Shown here: in pieces, positions 1 to 9,800 of the stretch | Layout of the letters: every line of letters starts with the position of its first letter | How positions within the stretch are numbered: the first letter of the stretch is position 1 | NCBI GenBank assembly: GCA_043767025.1 | Contig: JAYUHK010000233.1 | Coordinates: 1-29,259, forward strand | DNA: 29,259 nt | Direction: 5' to 3' | DNA from: JAYUHK01 sp043767025 | Lineage (GTDB): Bacteria; Bacteroidota; Bacteroidia; Chitinophagales; Saprospiraceae | Notes under the pieces: model-generated | Seen by the model: only the letters and a program-made list of their open reading frames with translations | Told to the model about the DNA's origin: nothing | Databases searched by the model: none | Made by a program: the position numbers and the translations under genes

Positions 1-78
1 CTACCCAAAGGAATTTATATACTATCTTTACAGCAGCAGCGCAGAATAATTGCATCGCAAAAAATTATTATACTGTAG

Positions 79-1629
79 ATGAAACTTAAAAATAAACCAC
101 CCATGCTAAAATACGTACTCCTCCTCTTTGCTTGCTGTTTTTTGCATACACTATCCGCCCAACCTACCTACCCTAAATGTTACTACGACTGCAAGTGGAT
201 GATGGGTTATGATACAGACGCTCTCGATTTTATGGGCTGTGGCAGCCTGTTTGATTTTAGCGATACTGTCGTTTCAGTCAGTACTGCGGATAAATATATG
301 TACATGAACTTTACTAATGCAAGTATCTGTGATGAAAGTGGCAATTTACAATTTTATACCAACGGTTGCTACATCGCAGGTGCAGACCACCAAGTACTGG
401 AAAATGGTAGCGATTTGAATCCCGTAATTGGAGGCGGATGCAACAACGATTTTCCGTTTTTCGGAACTGGCTACAAAGGGCAGCAGGGTACGGTCATTTT
501 GCCTTATCCCGGTCACCCCAAGCAGTATATGTTGATTCATAAAAAACTAAAAACTGTTCCCAACGTAGATTTTCAGTACAACTGCCAAGGGCTTTATATC
601 AGTGTGATAGACATGAACCTCAACGGCGGAAAGGGTGCAGTCACCGTCAAAAATAGCCTGATTGATGCCGATTCACTTACCTTTGGTCAATTTACAGCTA
701 CCAAACACGCCAACGGTCGCGACTGGTGGCTGCTTTCGGCAAGATTGGCTTCCAAAAAAATAGTTCGCTATTTGCTTTCGCCCGCGGGATTAAATAGAGT
801 TGGCACACAAACCGCCATGGGTTCTGATATTGCTATAGATGATAATTTTGGACAAACTGTATTTTCTCCCGACGGCAGCAAATACATTCGTTTCAATTAT
901 GAAGGATTGAATATTCTTAACTTCAACAGATGTACGGGAATGTTATCCAATCGCGTTACTTTCCCACTTCATGGACTTGGAGATACTATTCTTGCATCGG
1001 GTACTGGAGTTTCCCCCAATTCGCGTTTTTTGTATATTTCGATAGGTAGAAAAATATACCAATTTGACTTGCAGGCATCGAATATCCAAGCGAGTAAGAC
1101 GTTGGTGGCAGTTCAAAAATATCCAACGCTCAATTTTTATCAAATGCAGCTCGCGCCAGACGGAAAGATTTACGTAATCACACTGAATATGACAAACGAA
1201 ATACACACCATCGAAAGTCCAAATCTGAAAGATACTTTGTGCGATGTGCGGCAAAAAAGTATGGTGTTGCCTTGCAAGAATGGATATTCTCTGCCCAATC
1301 TTCCCAACTTCCGGCTCGGGCGGCTCGTCGGCAGCTCCTGCGATTCGCTTGCTACCGCAATAGCGGAGGTAGAGCAGATGAAGGAGTTGAGGGTTTATCC
1401 CAATCCCGCCTCCGATGAGCTGACGATAGAGCTGCCACCCAACTTACAAAACAGTAAGCTGACTTTGAGGCTTCACAACCAACTCGGGCAGACGGTTCAC
1501 TCGCAAGCGTGGCGAGAGGAAAGTAACACCCAAACCATCTCTGTGGCTTCGCTGCCGAGTGGCTTTTATGTGGTGTCGGTAAGCAACGGCGCAGAAACTT
1601 GGTACCAGAAAGTCATCGTGCAGCGATGA
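79..1629 (+). CDS. Secreted beta-propeller-like protein with T9SS type A sorting domain
   Basis: A 516-residue exported protein. The N-terminus has a lysine-rich start and a hydrophobic stretch ending LSA-QP, a plausible signal peptidase site near residue 27; a second ATG at 103 would give a more usual signal peptide length. The middle (about 40-420) has repeated short strands with 'SPDGSKY', 'SPNSRFLY' and 'APDGKIY' phrases, typical of beta-propeller (WD40/YVTN-like) blades. The last ~80 residues carry the type IX secretion C-terminal domain: 'RVYPNPASDE', then 'LPSGFYVVSV', ending 'QKVIVQR'. In this family the domain directs the protein through the outer membrane and is then cut off to anchor the cargo at the surface. 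The ligand or enzymatic role cannot be told. It stands alone, about 150 bases before comEC. Confidence 0.85.
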   Translation: MKLKNKPPMLKYVLLLFACCFLHTLSAQPTYPKCYYDCKWMMGYDTDALDFMGCGSLFDFSDTVVSVSTADKYMYMNFTNASICDESGNLQFYTNGCYIAGADHQVLENGSDLNPVIGGGCNNDFPFFGTGYKGQQGTVILPYPGHPKQYMLIHKKLKTVPNVDFQYNCQGLYISVIDMNLNGGKGAVTVKNSLIDADSLTFGQFTATKHANGRDWWLLSARLASKKIVRYLLSPAGLNRVGTQTAMGSDIAIDDNFGQTVFSPDGSKYIRFNYEGLNILNFNRCTGMLSNRVTFPLHGLGDTILASGTGVSPNSRFLYISIGRKIYQFDLQASNIQASKTLVAVQKYPTLNFYQMQLAPDGKIYVITLNMTNEIHTIESPNLKDTLCDVRQKSMVLPCKNGYSLPNLPNFRLGRLVGSSCDSLATAIAEVEQMKELRVYPNPASDELTIELPPNLQNSKLTLRLHNQLGQTVHSQAWREESNTQTISVASLPSGFYVVSVSNGAETWYQKVIVQR

Positions 1630-1702
1630 AAAAGCTATTTGCGTGGTCAAAAAAGAAGTTTAGGTGACTTTCCGCTAAAAAATATTTAAAAATAGTCTGC
1701 AT

Positions 1703-1736
1703 TTTGTGAAAAGTTGAACTTAAAAGAATATTTTTG
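1703..1736 (+). promoter_or_regulatory. Candidate Bacteroidota promoter for comEC
   Basis: TTTG at 1703-1706 and TATTTTTG at 1729-1736 match the phylum's -33 TTTG and -7 TAnnTTTG boxes, with a 22-base spacer that is longer than the usual 19-21. The expected transcript start is about 35 bases before the comEC ATG. The -7 box is a full match; the spacing makes the pair less certain. Confidence 0.4.
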
Positions 1737-1777
1737 TAATGTAATCTTCTTTCAACCATTCAAATAACCAAAATAAA

Positions 1778-3907
1778 ATGCTCAACTGGCGGGAAGTTCC
1801 ATTTTTTAGACTCCTGTTGCCACTTATGGTAGGTATTTTTTTGTCTATTTGCTTGGGTAAAAATCCTGTTTCGAGTGTGGCAGTCGCTTTCGCCGTAGCT
1901 GGACTGGGACTTTTGTTGGCGTATCTGCACAGCAGAAAAATCTCTCAAAATCAAGCCTTTGCCCAACGCTGGTGGTTTGGAGTCGCACTCTCGCTTGCAT
2001 TGATGTTGAGCGGCTATGGTTTAGGTTATTTTTGTAACAAAACACACGAAAAAGATTTTTTTATTCCCAAAAGTGTGCCTGAAAGTACGTCACAAATAGT
2101 CATTGGAGTCGTATCATCAGAGCCAATCCAGCGCGAAAAACTGCGCCTCGAATTGTCAATTCTTCAAACCCAAAATGAATCGGACAGCCTCGTCCCTGCA
2201 TCTGGAAAAATAATCTGCTATGTAGAAACAAGCGAATTGAGTAAGCAAATTTCTTACGGAGATGTGCTCGCCTTGAACGCAAGAATCCAGTCGGTAGAGC
2301 CGCCTAAAAATCCCGATGCGTTTGATTACAAAACGTATCTTTATTTCCAAAATATTCATTATCAGTGCTTTATAAAAAACAACCAGTGGAAAAAATTGGC
2401 AGCAGACAGAGGTAATTGGATCATCGCCACCGCCTACCAGTTTCGACAGAAACTAATAAAAATACTCGCCAAGCATCTGAAATCAGACAACGAAAAGTCG
2501 GTAGGTTCGGCACTTATTTTGGGTTATAAGGACGAAATCCCGCAGGAAGTTTTGACCGCTTACATCAACACAGGCTCCATGCACGTCCTATCCGTATCGG
2601 GCTTGCACGTGGGAGTAGTAGCGATGATGTTGGACTTTTTTTTGAATAAAATAACTACTCGTCGTCGTTGGTGGCGCGTCACAAAACCTACTATTTTAGT
2701 AATTTTTGTTTGGGCATTTTCGATTCTAACGGGTGCGTCTGCCGCCGTACTGCGTGCCGCTGTTATGTTCACGTTTTTAATCGTCGGTCGCTCGCTCAAG
2801 CGCGAAGTTAATATTTACAATATTTTGGCTATTTCAGCCTTCTGTTTGCTTTGCTACAATCCGTTTTTGCTCGTAGATGTCGGCTTCCAACTGTCTTATA
2901 TGGCACTGCTCGGCATCGTTTATTTTCAACCCAAAATATATCGTATTTGGTTGATAGACAATAAGTTAGGCGATCATCTTTGGAGTTTGACTGCTACTGG
3001 TATTGCTGCCCAACTGACTACTTTGCCTATCAGCGTTTATTTTTTTCATCAATTTCCTACTTATTTTTGGCTGTCTGGCTTCATCGTAGTTCCGGGTGCG
3101 GTGTTGATATTGTGGACGGGTATTGCGCTTTTCGTATTGGATTTTGTACCTTTTTTAGGAGAAATAGTCGGCTACGGACTGTATTGGAGCATTTGGCTCA
3201 CCAATGCGTTGTTGTTTTTAATTCAAAAATTACCTGCGAGTCTTGTGACAGGTTTATTTATAAATATTTACGCTGTCATACTACTTTTCGTGACGCTTAT
3301 CGCATCTGCCGCCGCCATAAATACCAAACGTTTTCAGTGGATATTGGTAGGGCTTGCGAGTCTTGTTCCAGTGTGTGTTTTTATGGCTTTTCGGACAGTC
3401 CAGAACCAAAATGTAAATAAAATAATTATTTACAATGTGAGTAAAAATACACTGATTGACTGTATTGCGGATAAAAAATGCGACTCGTGGAAAGGTATAA
3501 ACTTGTCCGAAAAAACCAAGAACTTTGCGGCACAAAATTGTCGTTGGGGCAACGGTATTTCTGAAAATAATGTGATAGAACATAGTTTTTCGGACTCGTT
3601 GGTAGAGAACAGTAAATTATTGTATTCTAAAAATATTTTAGTTTTTTGTGACAAAAAAATTATATGTCACAATACACCGATTAAATTAGAAAATAACCAG
3701 AAATTTCCTGCGGATTATGTGCTGATTTCTAACAATTCTTTTCATGACGCAGCGCAACTACAACAAGATTTTGAGCCAAAGTGCATCGTTTTTGATGCGT
3801 CTAACGCTTTTTATAAGGTCAAAAAATGGAAATTAGAATGTGAAAAAATAGGAATTGCTACCTATGATTTGGCAGAAAAAGGAGCTTTAACAATCGAAGT
3901 AAAATAA
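1778..3907 (+). CDS. comEC: ComEC/Rec2-family DNA-uptake membrane channel
   Basis: A 709-residue polytopic membrane protein. Hydrophobic segments at the N-terminus (about 8-27, 31-48, 66-85) are followed by a soluble DUF4131-like region (about 95-205). The Competence domain (about 235-515) contains the family hallmark 'VLSVSGLHVG' near residue 274 and many transmembrane segments. ComEC carries single-stranded DNA across the inner membrane during natural transformation. The C-terminal ~170 residues sit where a metallo-beta-lactamase-like domain is found in full-length ComEC, but no HxHxDH metal motif is visible, so the domain looks degenerate or replaced. The next gene starts 6 bases downstream and encodes a HhH protein of the kind that binds incoming DNA, which supports a DNA-uptake role. 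Confidence 0.88.
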   Translation: MLNWREVPFFRLLLPLMVGIFLSICLGKNPVSSVAVAFAVAGLGLLLAYLHSRKISQNQAFAQRWWFGVALSLALMLSGYGLGYFCNKTHEKDFFIPKSVPESTSQIVIGVVSSEPIQREKLRLELSILQTQNESDSLVPASGKIICYVETSELSKQISYGDVLALNARIQSVEPPKNPDAFDYKTYLYFQNIHYQCFIKNNQWKKLAADRGNWIIATAYQFRQKLIKILAKHLKSDNEKSVGSALILGYKDEIPQEVLTAYINTGSMHVLSVSGLHVGVVAMMLDFFLNKITTRRRWWRVTKPTILVIFVWAFSILTGASAAVLRAAVMFTFLIVGRSLKREVNIYNILAISAFCLLCYNPFLLVDVGFQLSYMALLGIVYFQPKIYRIWLIDNKLGDHLWSLTATGIAAQLTTLPISVYFFHQFPTYFWLSGFIVVPGAVLILWTGIALFVLDFVPFLGEIVGYGLYWSIWLTNALLFLIQKLPASLVTGLFINIYAVILLFVTLIASAAAINTKRFQWILVGLASLVPVCVFMAFRTVQNQNVNKIIIYNVSKNTLIDCIADKKCDSWKGINLSEKTKNFAAQNCRWGNGISENNVIEHSFSDSLVENSKLLYSKNILVFCDKKIICHNTPIKLENNQKFPADYVLISNNSFHDAAQLQQDFEPKCIVFDASNAFYKVKKWKLECEKIGIATYDLAEKGALTIEVK

Positions 3908-3913
3908 CAAATT

Positions 3914-5101
3914 ATGTTTAATTTTTTGAAAGAGTATTTTTATTACTCGCGCAACGAGCGGCGTGGCGCGCTTGTTCTGACGGGTTTTATGGTGCTTATT
4001 TTGGCACTTCCGGCTTTATTTGGATTTCTACAAAGTCCAGTAAATATTGACTTTTCCGCTCAAAAATCTGAAATCGCTGCGCTGAGTGTGAGCAAATCAT
4101 TCGCTAACAATCCAAAGGATTATTCGAGCGATGACACAGAAAATAGCAATAATAGTCCGTCGCAACTTTTCACTTTTGACCCTAACACGGCAAGTAAGGA
4201 GGATTTTGTTCGGCTCGGACTTTCTGAAAAAGTAGCCAACATTATCGAAAATTTTAGAAATAAAGGCGGAAAATTCTACAACAAAGAAAGCCTAAAAAAA
4301 ATCTATGGTATCAGAGAAAGCGATTATCAGCGTCTTGAAAATTATATTGATATAGACAGTCACAAAGATGATTATTTTGACAAAAATAATAAAAACACAG
4401 AAGTTCGTCCGCCGCTTCACCCCTTCAACTTTGACCCCAACACAGCGACGAAAGAAGATTTTTTGCGCATGGGATTCACGAACAAAGTGAGCGATGTTAT
4501 TGTTAACTTCAGGTCAAAAGGAGCTAAATTTTGGAAGAAAGAGGATTTTTCAAAAATTTTTGGCATCAGTCCCGAAGATTATGCAGTGCTTGAACCGTTT
4601 ATTCAGATTCCGCCGCGCCCTGCGCCCAACGCCGCACTCGTAGCCGACGGGAAACAAGCCGTTATGTTGCCTGCACCAGCTTCGGAGCCAGCAAAAGCCG
4701 TAGTTTTGAGCGGAGTTGATGTCAATAAATCGGAAAAATTGGTTTGGCTCAATCTGAATTTAGACAAAAATTTGGTGTATAAAATCATCAATCAGCGCGA
4801 AAAGCTCGGCGGTTTTACGAACCTCAATCAACTCAAAGAAGAGCCAATCAATATGCCCGATAGTATTTACAGTCGCATCAAAAGTCAGTTGAAAGAGTCG
4901 GTAATTTTGAAAAAACTCAATATAAATACAGCTTCGGAGGCGGAACTTTCTAAACATCCTTACATCGGCAATAAAAAAGCAGGTGCAATAGTCGCTTTCC
5001 GTACCAATCACGGAGCTTTCAAAAACGTAGAGGAGTTGAAACAAATGCAGTTTGCTACGACCGACTGGCTGCTCAAAACGGCTGCGTATTTTGAATTTTG
5101 A
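3914..5101 (+). CDS. Membrane-anchored helix-hairpin-helix protein, ComEA-like
   Basis: A 395-residue protein. One transmembrane segment (about 18-40) follows a positively charged N-terminus ('RNERRGAL'), then a low-complexity Ser/Asn/Asp linker. Four related units follow at about 87-145, 172-230, 268-326 and 334-395. Each opens with a 'FDPNTA', 'VDVNKS' or 'LNINTA' type phrase and a helix pair; these are ComEA-type helix-hairpin-helix modules that bind DNA backbone without sequence preference. Units 1 and 2 are close copies of each other, while the last is most like canonical ComEA. A Pro/Ala-rich linker (about 231-262) separates the two pairs. It lies 6 bases after comEC and is probably co-transcribed, so a role as periplasmic DNA receptor for uptake is likely. 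Canonical ComEA is much shorter with a single HhH pair, so exact orthology is uncertain. Confidence 0.8.
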   Translation: MFNFLKEYFYYSRNERRGALVLTGFMVLILALPALFGFLQSPVNIDFSAQKSEIAALSVSKSFANNPKDYSSDDTENSNNSPSQLFTFDPNTASKEDFVRLGLSEKVANIIENFRNKGGKFYNKESLKKIYGIRESDYQRLENYIDIDSHKDDYFDKNNKNTEVRPPLHPFNFDPNTATKEDFLRMGFTNKVSDVIVNFRSKGAKFWKKEDFSKIFGISPEDYAVLEPFIQIPPRPAPNAALVADGKQAVMLPAPASEPAKAVVLSGVDVNKSEKLVWLNLNLDKNLVYKIINQREKLGGFTNLNQLKEEPINMPDSIYSRIKSQLKESVILKKLNINTASEAELSKHPYIGNKKAGAIVAFRTNHGAFKNVEELKQMQFATTDWLLKTAAYFEF

Positions 5102-5147
5102 CTACGATTGCTTCTAAATGTCCACAAAATAAAATTTTCGGCACATA

Positions 5148-5190
5148 TTTTGACTAAAAATGAACAAGGAACGCATCTAAAACAGTTGCT
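5148..5190. repeat. Rearranged partial copy of the intergenic repeat at 14531-14648
   Basis: TTTTGACTAAAAA at 5148-5160 is identical to 14596-14608. At 5168-5190, GGAACGCATCTAAAACAGTT and the next three bases match the reverse complement of 14625-14648, with three transitions and one single-base gap. The two blocks are in opposite relative orientation compared with the fuller copy. It lies in the 239-base spacer between the HhH gene and actA. Confidence 0.5.
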
Positions 5191-5247
5191 CAAAACGATA
5201 AATTTTATTTAGAAATAATCTAAATAATTAAACATAGCAAAAACCTC

Positions 5248-5278
5248 TTTGTAAAAAACAGATGTAGTCGTACTTTTG
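5248..5278 (+). promoter_or_regulatory. Consensus Bacteroidota promoter of the act operon
   Basis: TTTG at 5248-5251, a 19-base spacer, then TACTTTTG at 5271-5278: an exact match to the TTTG-N19-TAnnTTTG consensus used by the primary sigma factor of Bacteroidota. The predicted transcript would start near 5285 and have a leader of about 55 bases before actA. No other box of equal quality occurs in this spacer. Confidence 0.75.
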
Positions 5279-5340
5279 TGCTGACAAATAAATGACAATT
5301 TGTTGAAACCGTATTTACTTACTAAAATAAAGTCCAAGTG

Positions 5341-6753
5341 ATGAATTTTAAGTCGCTGATTATCAGACTTTTCACCTTCATTTTACCCTTGCTTTTTGCA
5401 GCAAATATCTCTGCCGCAGGAGATATTAAGGTCGGTGAAACCATCTTTAAGGGAAATTGTGCGCAATGCCACAATAAAAATATGAAAGACAACCTGACGG
5501 GTCCCGCGCTCGGCGGAGCGCAAGGGCGTTGGGCGGACGATAAGGCGATATATTCGTGGATTCGCAACTCTCAAGCTATGATTGCGTCGGGACACCCGCG
5601 CGCCATCGAGCTTTGGGCAAAGTGGAAACCAACTGCCATGACCGCCTACCCGAACCTGAAAGACGATGAAATCGCGTCTTTGCTAATGTATATAGAAGGT
5701 GTTTACAACGGCACCTACGGCGCACCAGCAGGTGCGGTGGCGGCTGCGGGCGGCGCAAAAACTACCAAAACAGACGATGCCGACTTCCCTTGGTGGACGG
5801 TTGGTTTGTTGAGCGTTTTGGCACTTTTGGCTTTCGCTTTGACTCGCGTAGTCACCAATCTTAACTATTTGGCGGACGAAAAAGATGGGCTCAATCCAGA
5901 GCGCAAGTCTTTTGCAAGCATTATGACCAGCAAAGGAGTCATTTCGTTTGTCGTGTTTGCTTTGGTGGTGTTGGGTGGTTATACCACGGTCAATAACGCC
6001 GTTTCATTAGGGCGTTCACAGGGCTATCAGCCAGACCAACCGATCAAATTTTCTCACGCTACGCACTCGGGTTTGCACAAAATCGAGTGTCAATACTGTC
6101 ACGACGGCGCACGCCGAAGCAAGCAATCTGTCATTCCTGCCGCCAATACCTGTATGAATTGCCATGCGGCAATTAAGAAAGGCTCTAAATACGGAACGGA
6201 GGAACTTTCAAAAATCTACGCCTCTATCGGCTGGGACCCAACTACGAACAAGTACATCGAAGATTACGACAATAAATCCGAAGCGGAAATAGAAACTATT
6301 TTCAAAAAATGGATTACCGATAATTATGTAGCGGATAAAAAATTAGCTGCGCCAGATAAAGGTGCAGAAATGACCGCTCAAAATCAATGGAACGGAATAA
6401 AAACGTCTTTGACCAACCCGACGAAGCCAAAAATTCAAGGCGCAATCGAGTGGATACGAATCCACAACTTGCCCGACCACGCATATTTCAACCACGCGCA
6501 ACACGTCGCAGTAGGTCAGGTGGCTTGCCAAAAATGTCACGGCGAAGTCCAGAATATGGAAGTCGTGAAGCAGTATTCACCGCTTTCGATGGGCTGGTGT
6601 ATCAACTGCCACCGCGAAACAGAAGTAAAATTTCAAGACAACGACTATTACAAAAATTACGAAGCATACCACAAGGAATTTAAGGAAGGCACGCGCTCCA
6701 AAGTCACGGTCGAGGAAATCGGCGGCTTGGAATGTCAAAAATGTCACTATTAA
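5341..6753 (+). CDS. actA: Alternative complex III subunit ActA, six-heme cytochrome c
   Basis: A 470-residue periplasmic multiheme subunit of the quinol-oxidising ACIII complex. GTG at 5338 directly precedes ATG at 5341; the ATG is the likelier start. A signal peptide (about 1-27) is followed by a small cytochrome c domain with CAQCH at 40-44 and a possible Met ligand at 100, an Ala/Gly linker, and two hydrophobic segments (about 149-168, 200-220). A multiheme domain then has CQYCH 250-254, CMNCH 271-275, CQKCH 396-400, CINCH 420-424 and CQKCH 465-469, so six heme sites in all. ActA was described as pentaheme in Rhodothermus; here the N-terminal monoheme domain adds to five C-terminal sites. 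It opens the operon, 47 bases before actB, and should conduct electrons from the iron-sulfur/quinol modules towards the oxidase. Confidence 0.93.
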   Translation: MNFKSLIIRLFTFILPLLFAANISAAGDIKVGETIFKGNCAQCHNKNMKDNLTGPALGGAQGRWADDKAIYSWIRNSQAMIASGHPRAIELWAKWKPTAMTAYPNLKDDEIASLLMYIEGVYNGTYGAPAGAVAAAGGAKTTKTDDADFPWWTVGLLSVLALLAFALTRVVTNLNYLADEKDGLNPERKSFASIMTSKGVISFVVFALVVLGGYTTVNNAVSLGRSQGYQPDQPIKFSHATHSGLHKIECQYCHDGARRSKQSVIPAANTCMNCHAAIKKGSKYGTEELSKIYASIGWDPTTNKYIEDYDNKSEAEIETIFKKWITDNYVADKKLAAPDKGAEMTAQNQWNGIKTSLTNPTKPKIQGAIEWIRIHNLPDHAYFNHAQHVAVGQVACQKCHGEVQNMEVVKQYSPLSMGWCINCHRETEVKFQDNDYYKNYEAYHKEFKEGTRSKVTVEEIGGLECQKCHY

Positions 6754-6800
6754 TCAATTCCAACTGCACATTTGAATTCTGAATTTTTTTTTAAATAATT

Positions 6801-9800
6801 ATGAAAAATCAACATAAAGACGTTTGGGTAGGCGCAGAAGAGATGACGCAAGACGCATCTTTTTTGGAAATCGCCCGTCAAGAATTTATCCATCAGCCGA
6901 TAGGAGAAGTGTTAGCGAGCGACGAAGCCGCTAATATCGGAACCAATCGCCGTGACTTTTTGAAGTATTTGGGCTTTGGTTTGGGTGCTGCGACCATCGC
7001 TGCGAGTTGCGAGATTCCGGTGAGAAGAGCGATTCCTTACGTCGTAAAGCCCGATGCTATCGTGCCGGGTATCGCTAATTACTATGCTTCCAGCTATGTG
7101 AGTGGCGGCGATTATGCAGCTATTTTGGTCAAAACTCGCGAAGGTCGCCCTATCAAAATCGAAGGAAATTCCCTTTCGGGAGTTACCAAAGGCGGCACCA
7201 GCGCGCGGACACAAGCCTTTGTGTTGAGTTTGTACGATACCAGCCGCTTTCAGTCAGCGGGTCGCGTGAAGGACGGAAAAATAGAAAATTTAACGTGGGA
7301 AGTTCTCGATAAAGAAGTCAAATCCAAGCTCAACGCAGGTTCGAGCATCAGAATCGTAACGGGTTCGGTGTTGAGTCCGACGGCGAAGAAAGTGTTTGAA
7401 GAGTTCAAAGCAAAATATCCGAATACGAAAGTAGTCAGCTACGATGCGGTTTCAGCGTCCGCGTTGTTAGATGCCAACCAAAAATGTTTTGGCGATAGGG
7501 TAGTGCCAAACTATCGGTTTGACAAAGCCATGTGCATCGTGAGTTTCAATGCAGATTTTTTGGGAACTTGGATTTCTCCAGTCGAGTTTGCTGCGCAATA
7601 TTCAGAAAATAGAAAAATAAATACGGCGGAATTGAAAGAGGCGAAAATGTCGCGTCACATTCAAGTCGAAAGCAATATGTCTTTGACGGGTTCTAACGCC
7701 GACAACCGTATTCTGGTTCGCCCGTCCGAGCAAGGCGCGGCAATCGCTACTTTGCACAACGAAATAGCTGCATTGACAGGCGGTGTGAGTATTTCGGCAC
7801 CAAAAGTGAATGAAAAAGCGGCGGCAGCTTTCAAAAAAACTGCCAAAGAATTGCTCGAAAACAAAGGAAAATCGCTGGTCATCAGTGCATCAAACAATAC
7901 AGGCGAACAGATTTTGGTCAATAAAATCAATCAAATGTTGGGCAATTATGGCGAAACGATTGACTTCGCAGCAGCTTCTTTGCAACGTCAAGGTTCGGAC
8001 AGTGATTTCCAAAATTTTGTGAAAGAATTGGAAAGCGGAAGCGTCAGCGCGGTCATCGTGATAGATGCAAATCCAGCTTTCGACGCGCCCAACCCAGAAA
8101 AATTCAAAGCAGCTTTTGCGAAAGCAGCATTGAAAATTTCTTGTGCGATGGCGATGGACGAAACAACAACAATTTGTGACTACGCAGCTCCGACCAATCA
8201 CGGACTCGAAGCGTGGGGCGACGCAGAGCCAAAACGCGGACATTACAGTTTGATTCAGCCGACCATTGCACAGCTTTTCAAAACTCGTCAAGCCGAGCAA
8301 AGCCTTCTGACGTGGTGTGAAAGCCCAAATCTGAAAACAACTTCAGACCAACCTTATTTTGATTACTTAAAAGAAAATTGGCAGAAAAGTTTGTTTCCGA
8401 CTCAAAAACGTTTTGCATCTTTCCAAACTTTTTGGGACAGTTGCTTGCACGACGGCGTTTATACAGTCGCAACAGCAGCCAAAACTCCTGCGTTCAGTGC
8501 AGACGTGAGCAGCGTGCAAATCGCCGCACCTTCCAACAACGAATTAGAAATATCTATATACGAAACCGTCAATATCGGCAGCGGACAACACGCCAACAAC
8601 CCTTGGCTTCAAGAGATGCCCGACCCGATTATGCGCACCGTTTGGGGCAATTATTTGAGCGTTCCTATCAACTGGGACGGCGTAAATAATTTCGACGGTT
8701 TCAAAAAATTGAACGACGGCGACAAGGTAGAAGTCGAAATCAATGGCGTGAAAAAAACTTGTATCGTCGTCCGCCAGTTCGGTCAGATGCAAGGAACTGT
8801 GGCTATCGGATTGGGTCACGGACGTGAAGTAGTCGGAGCAGCCGGCAGAAATATTGGAACAAATGTAGGTTCTTGGCTTTCAGTGAACAGCGAAGGCAAC
8901 ACACAGTATTTTGCTACCGACGTGAAAATGACAGGTCGCACAGGCACAGATGATATTTTCGCTTGCGTCCAATACCACCACACGATGGGCGTGACGGGCA
9001 TAGACACCGAAACCAATCAGGAAATTAATGTAGATGAAAAAGCGTTGGGTTACAAAGGCTATCAGGGTTCTTTGACCAAACGTTCTATCATTCACCATGC
9101 GCACATCAACGAAATTGAGAAGTTCGTAGAAGAACTCAAAGAGCAGCGCACGGAGTTCAAAGACCTCAATTCCAAGTCTTTGTATCCCGGTCACGATTAC
9201 AAATACACACTCGGGCATCACTGGAATATGTACGTTGATTTGAACGCCTGTACGGGTTGCGGCTCTTGCGTGGTGGCTTGTATGGCTGAAAATAACGTCC
9301 CCGTAGTCGGAAAGCGTGAGGTGCATCGCCACCACGAGATGACGTGGTTGCGGATTGATAGATATTATTACGGCGATGTCGAAAATCCAAGCGTTGTTTA
9401 TCAGCCTTTGATGTGTCAGCATTGCGACAGCGCGCCGTGCGAAAACGTTTGTCCAGTAGCTGCCACCAATCACAGCAGCGAAGGACTCAACCAAATGACT
9501 TACAACCGTTGTATCGGTACTCGCTATTGTGCCAACAACTGTCCGTATAAAGTGCGTCGTTTCAACTGGTTGGACTACACCAATGCAGATATGTTTGCGT
9601 GGAACGAAAACGCTATCAACGGCGAAGACAAAAACGGACTTCCGTTCTACGGCGATAATTTGACTCGTATGGTTTTGAACCCAGATGTGACAGTTCGCTC
9701 GCGCGGAGTTATCGAGAAATGCAGTTTTTGTGTGCAAAGGATTCAAGAGGGTAAATTGACTGCCAAACGCGAAACTCGTCAGTTGCGCGAAGGTGACATC

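Noticed and set aside
2980..3420. 146-codon plus-strand frame inside comEC
   Set aside because: It overlaps the transmembrane part of ComEC in another frame; the Cys/Tyr/Arg-rich product looks like a shadow.
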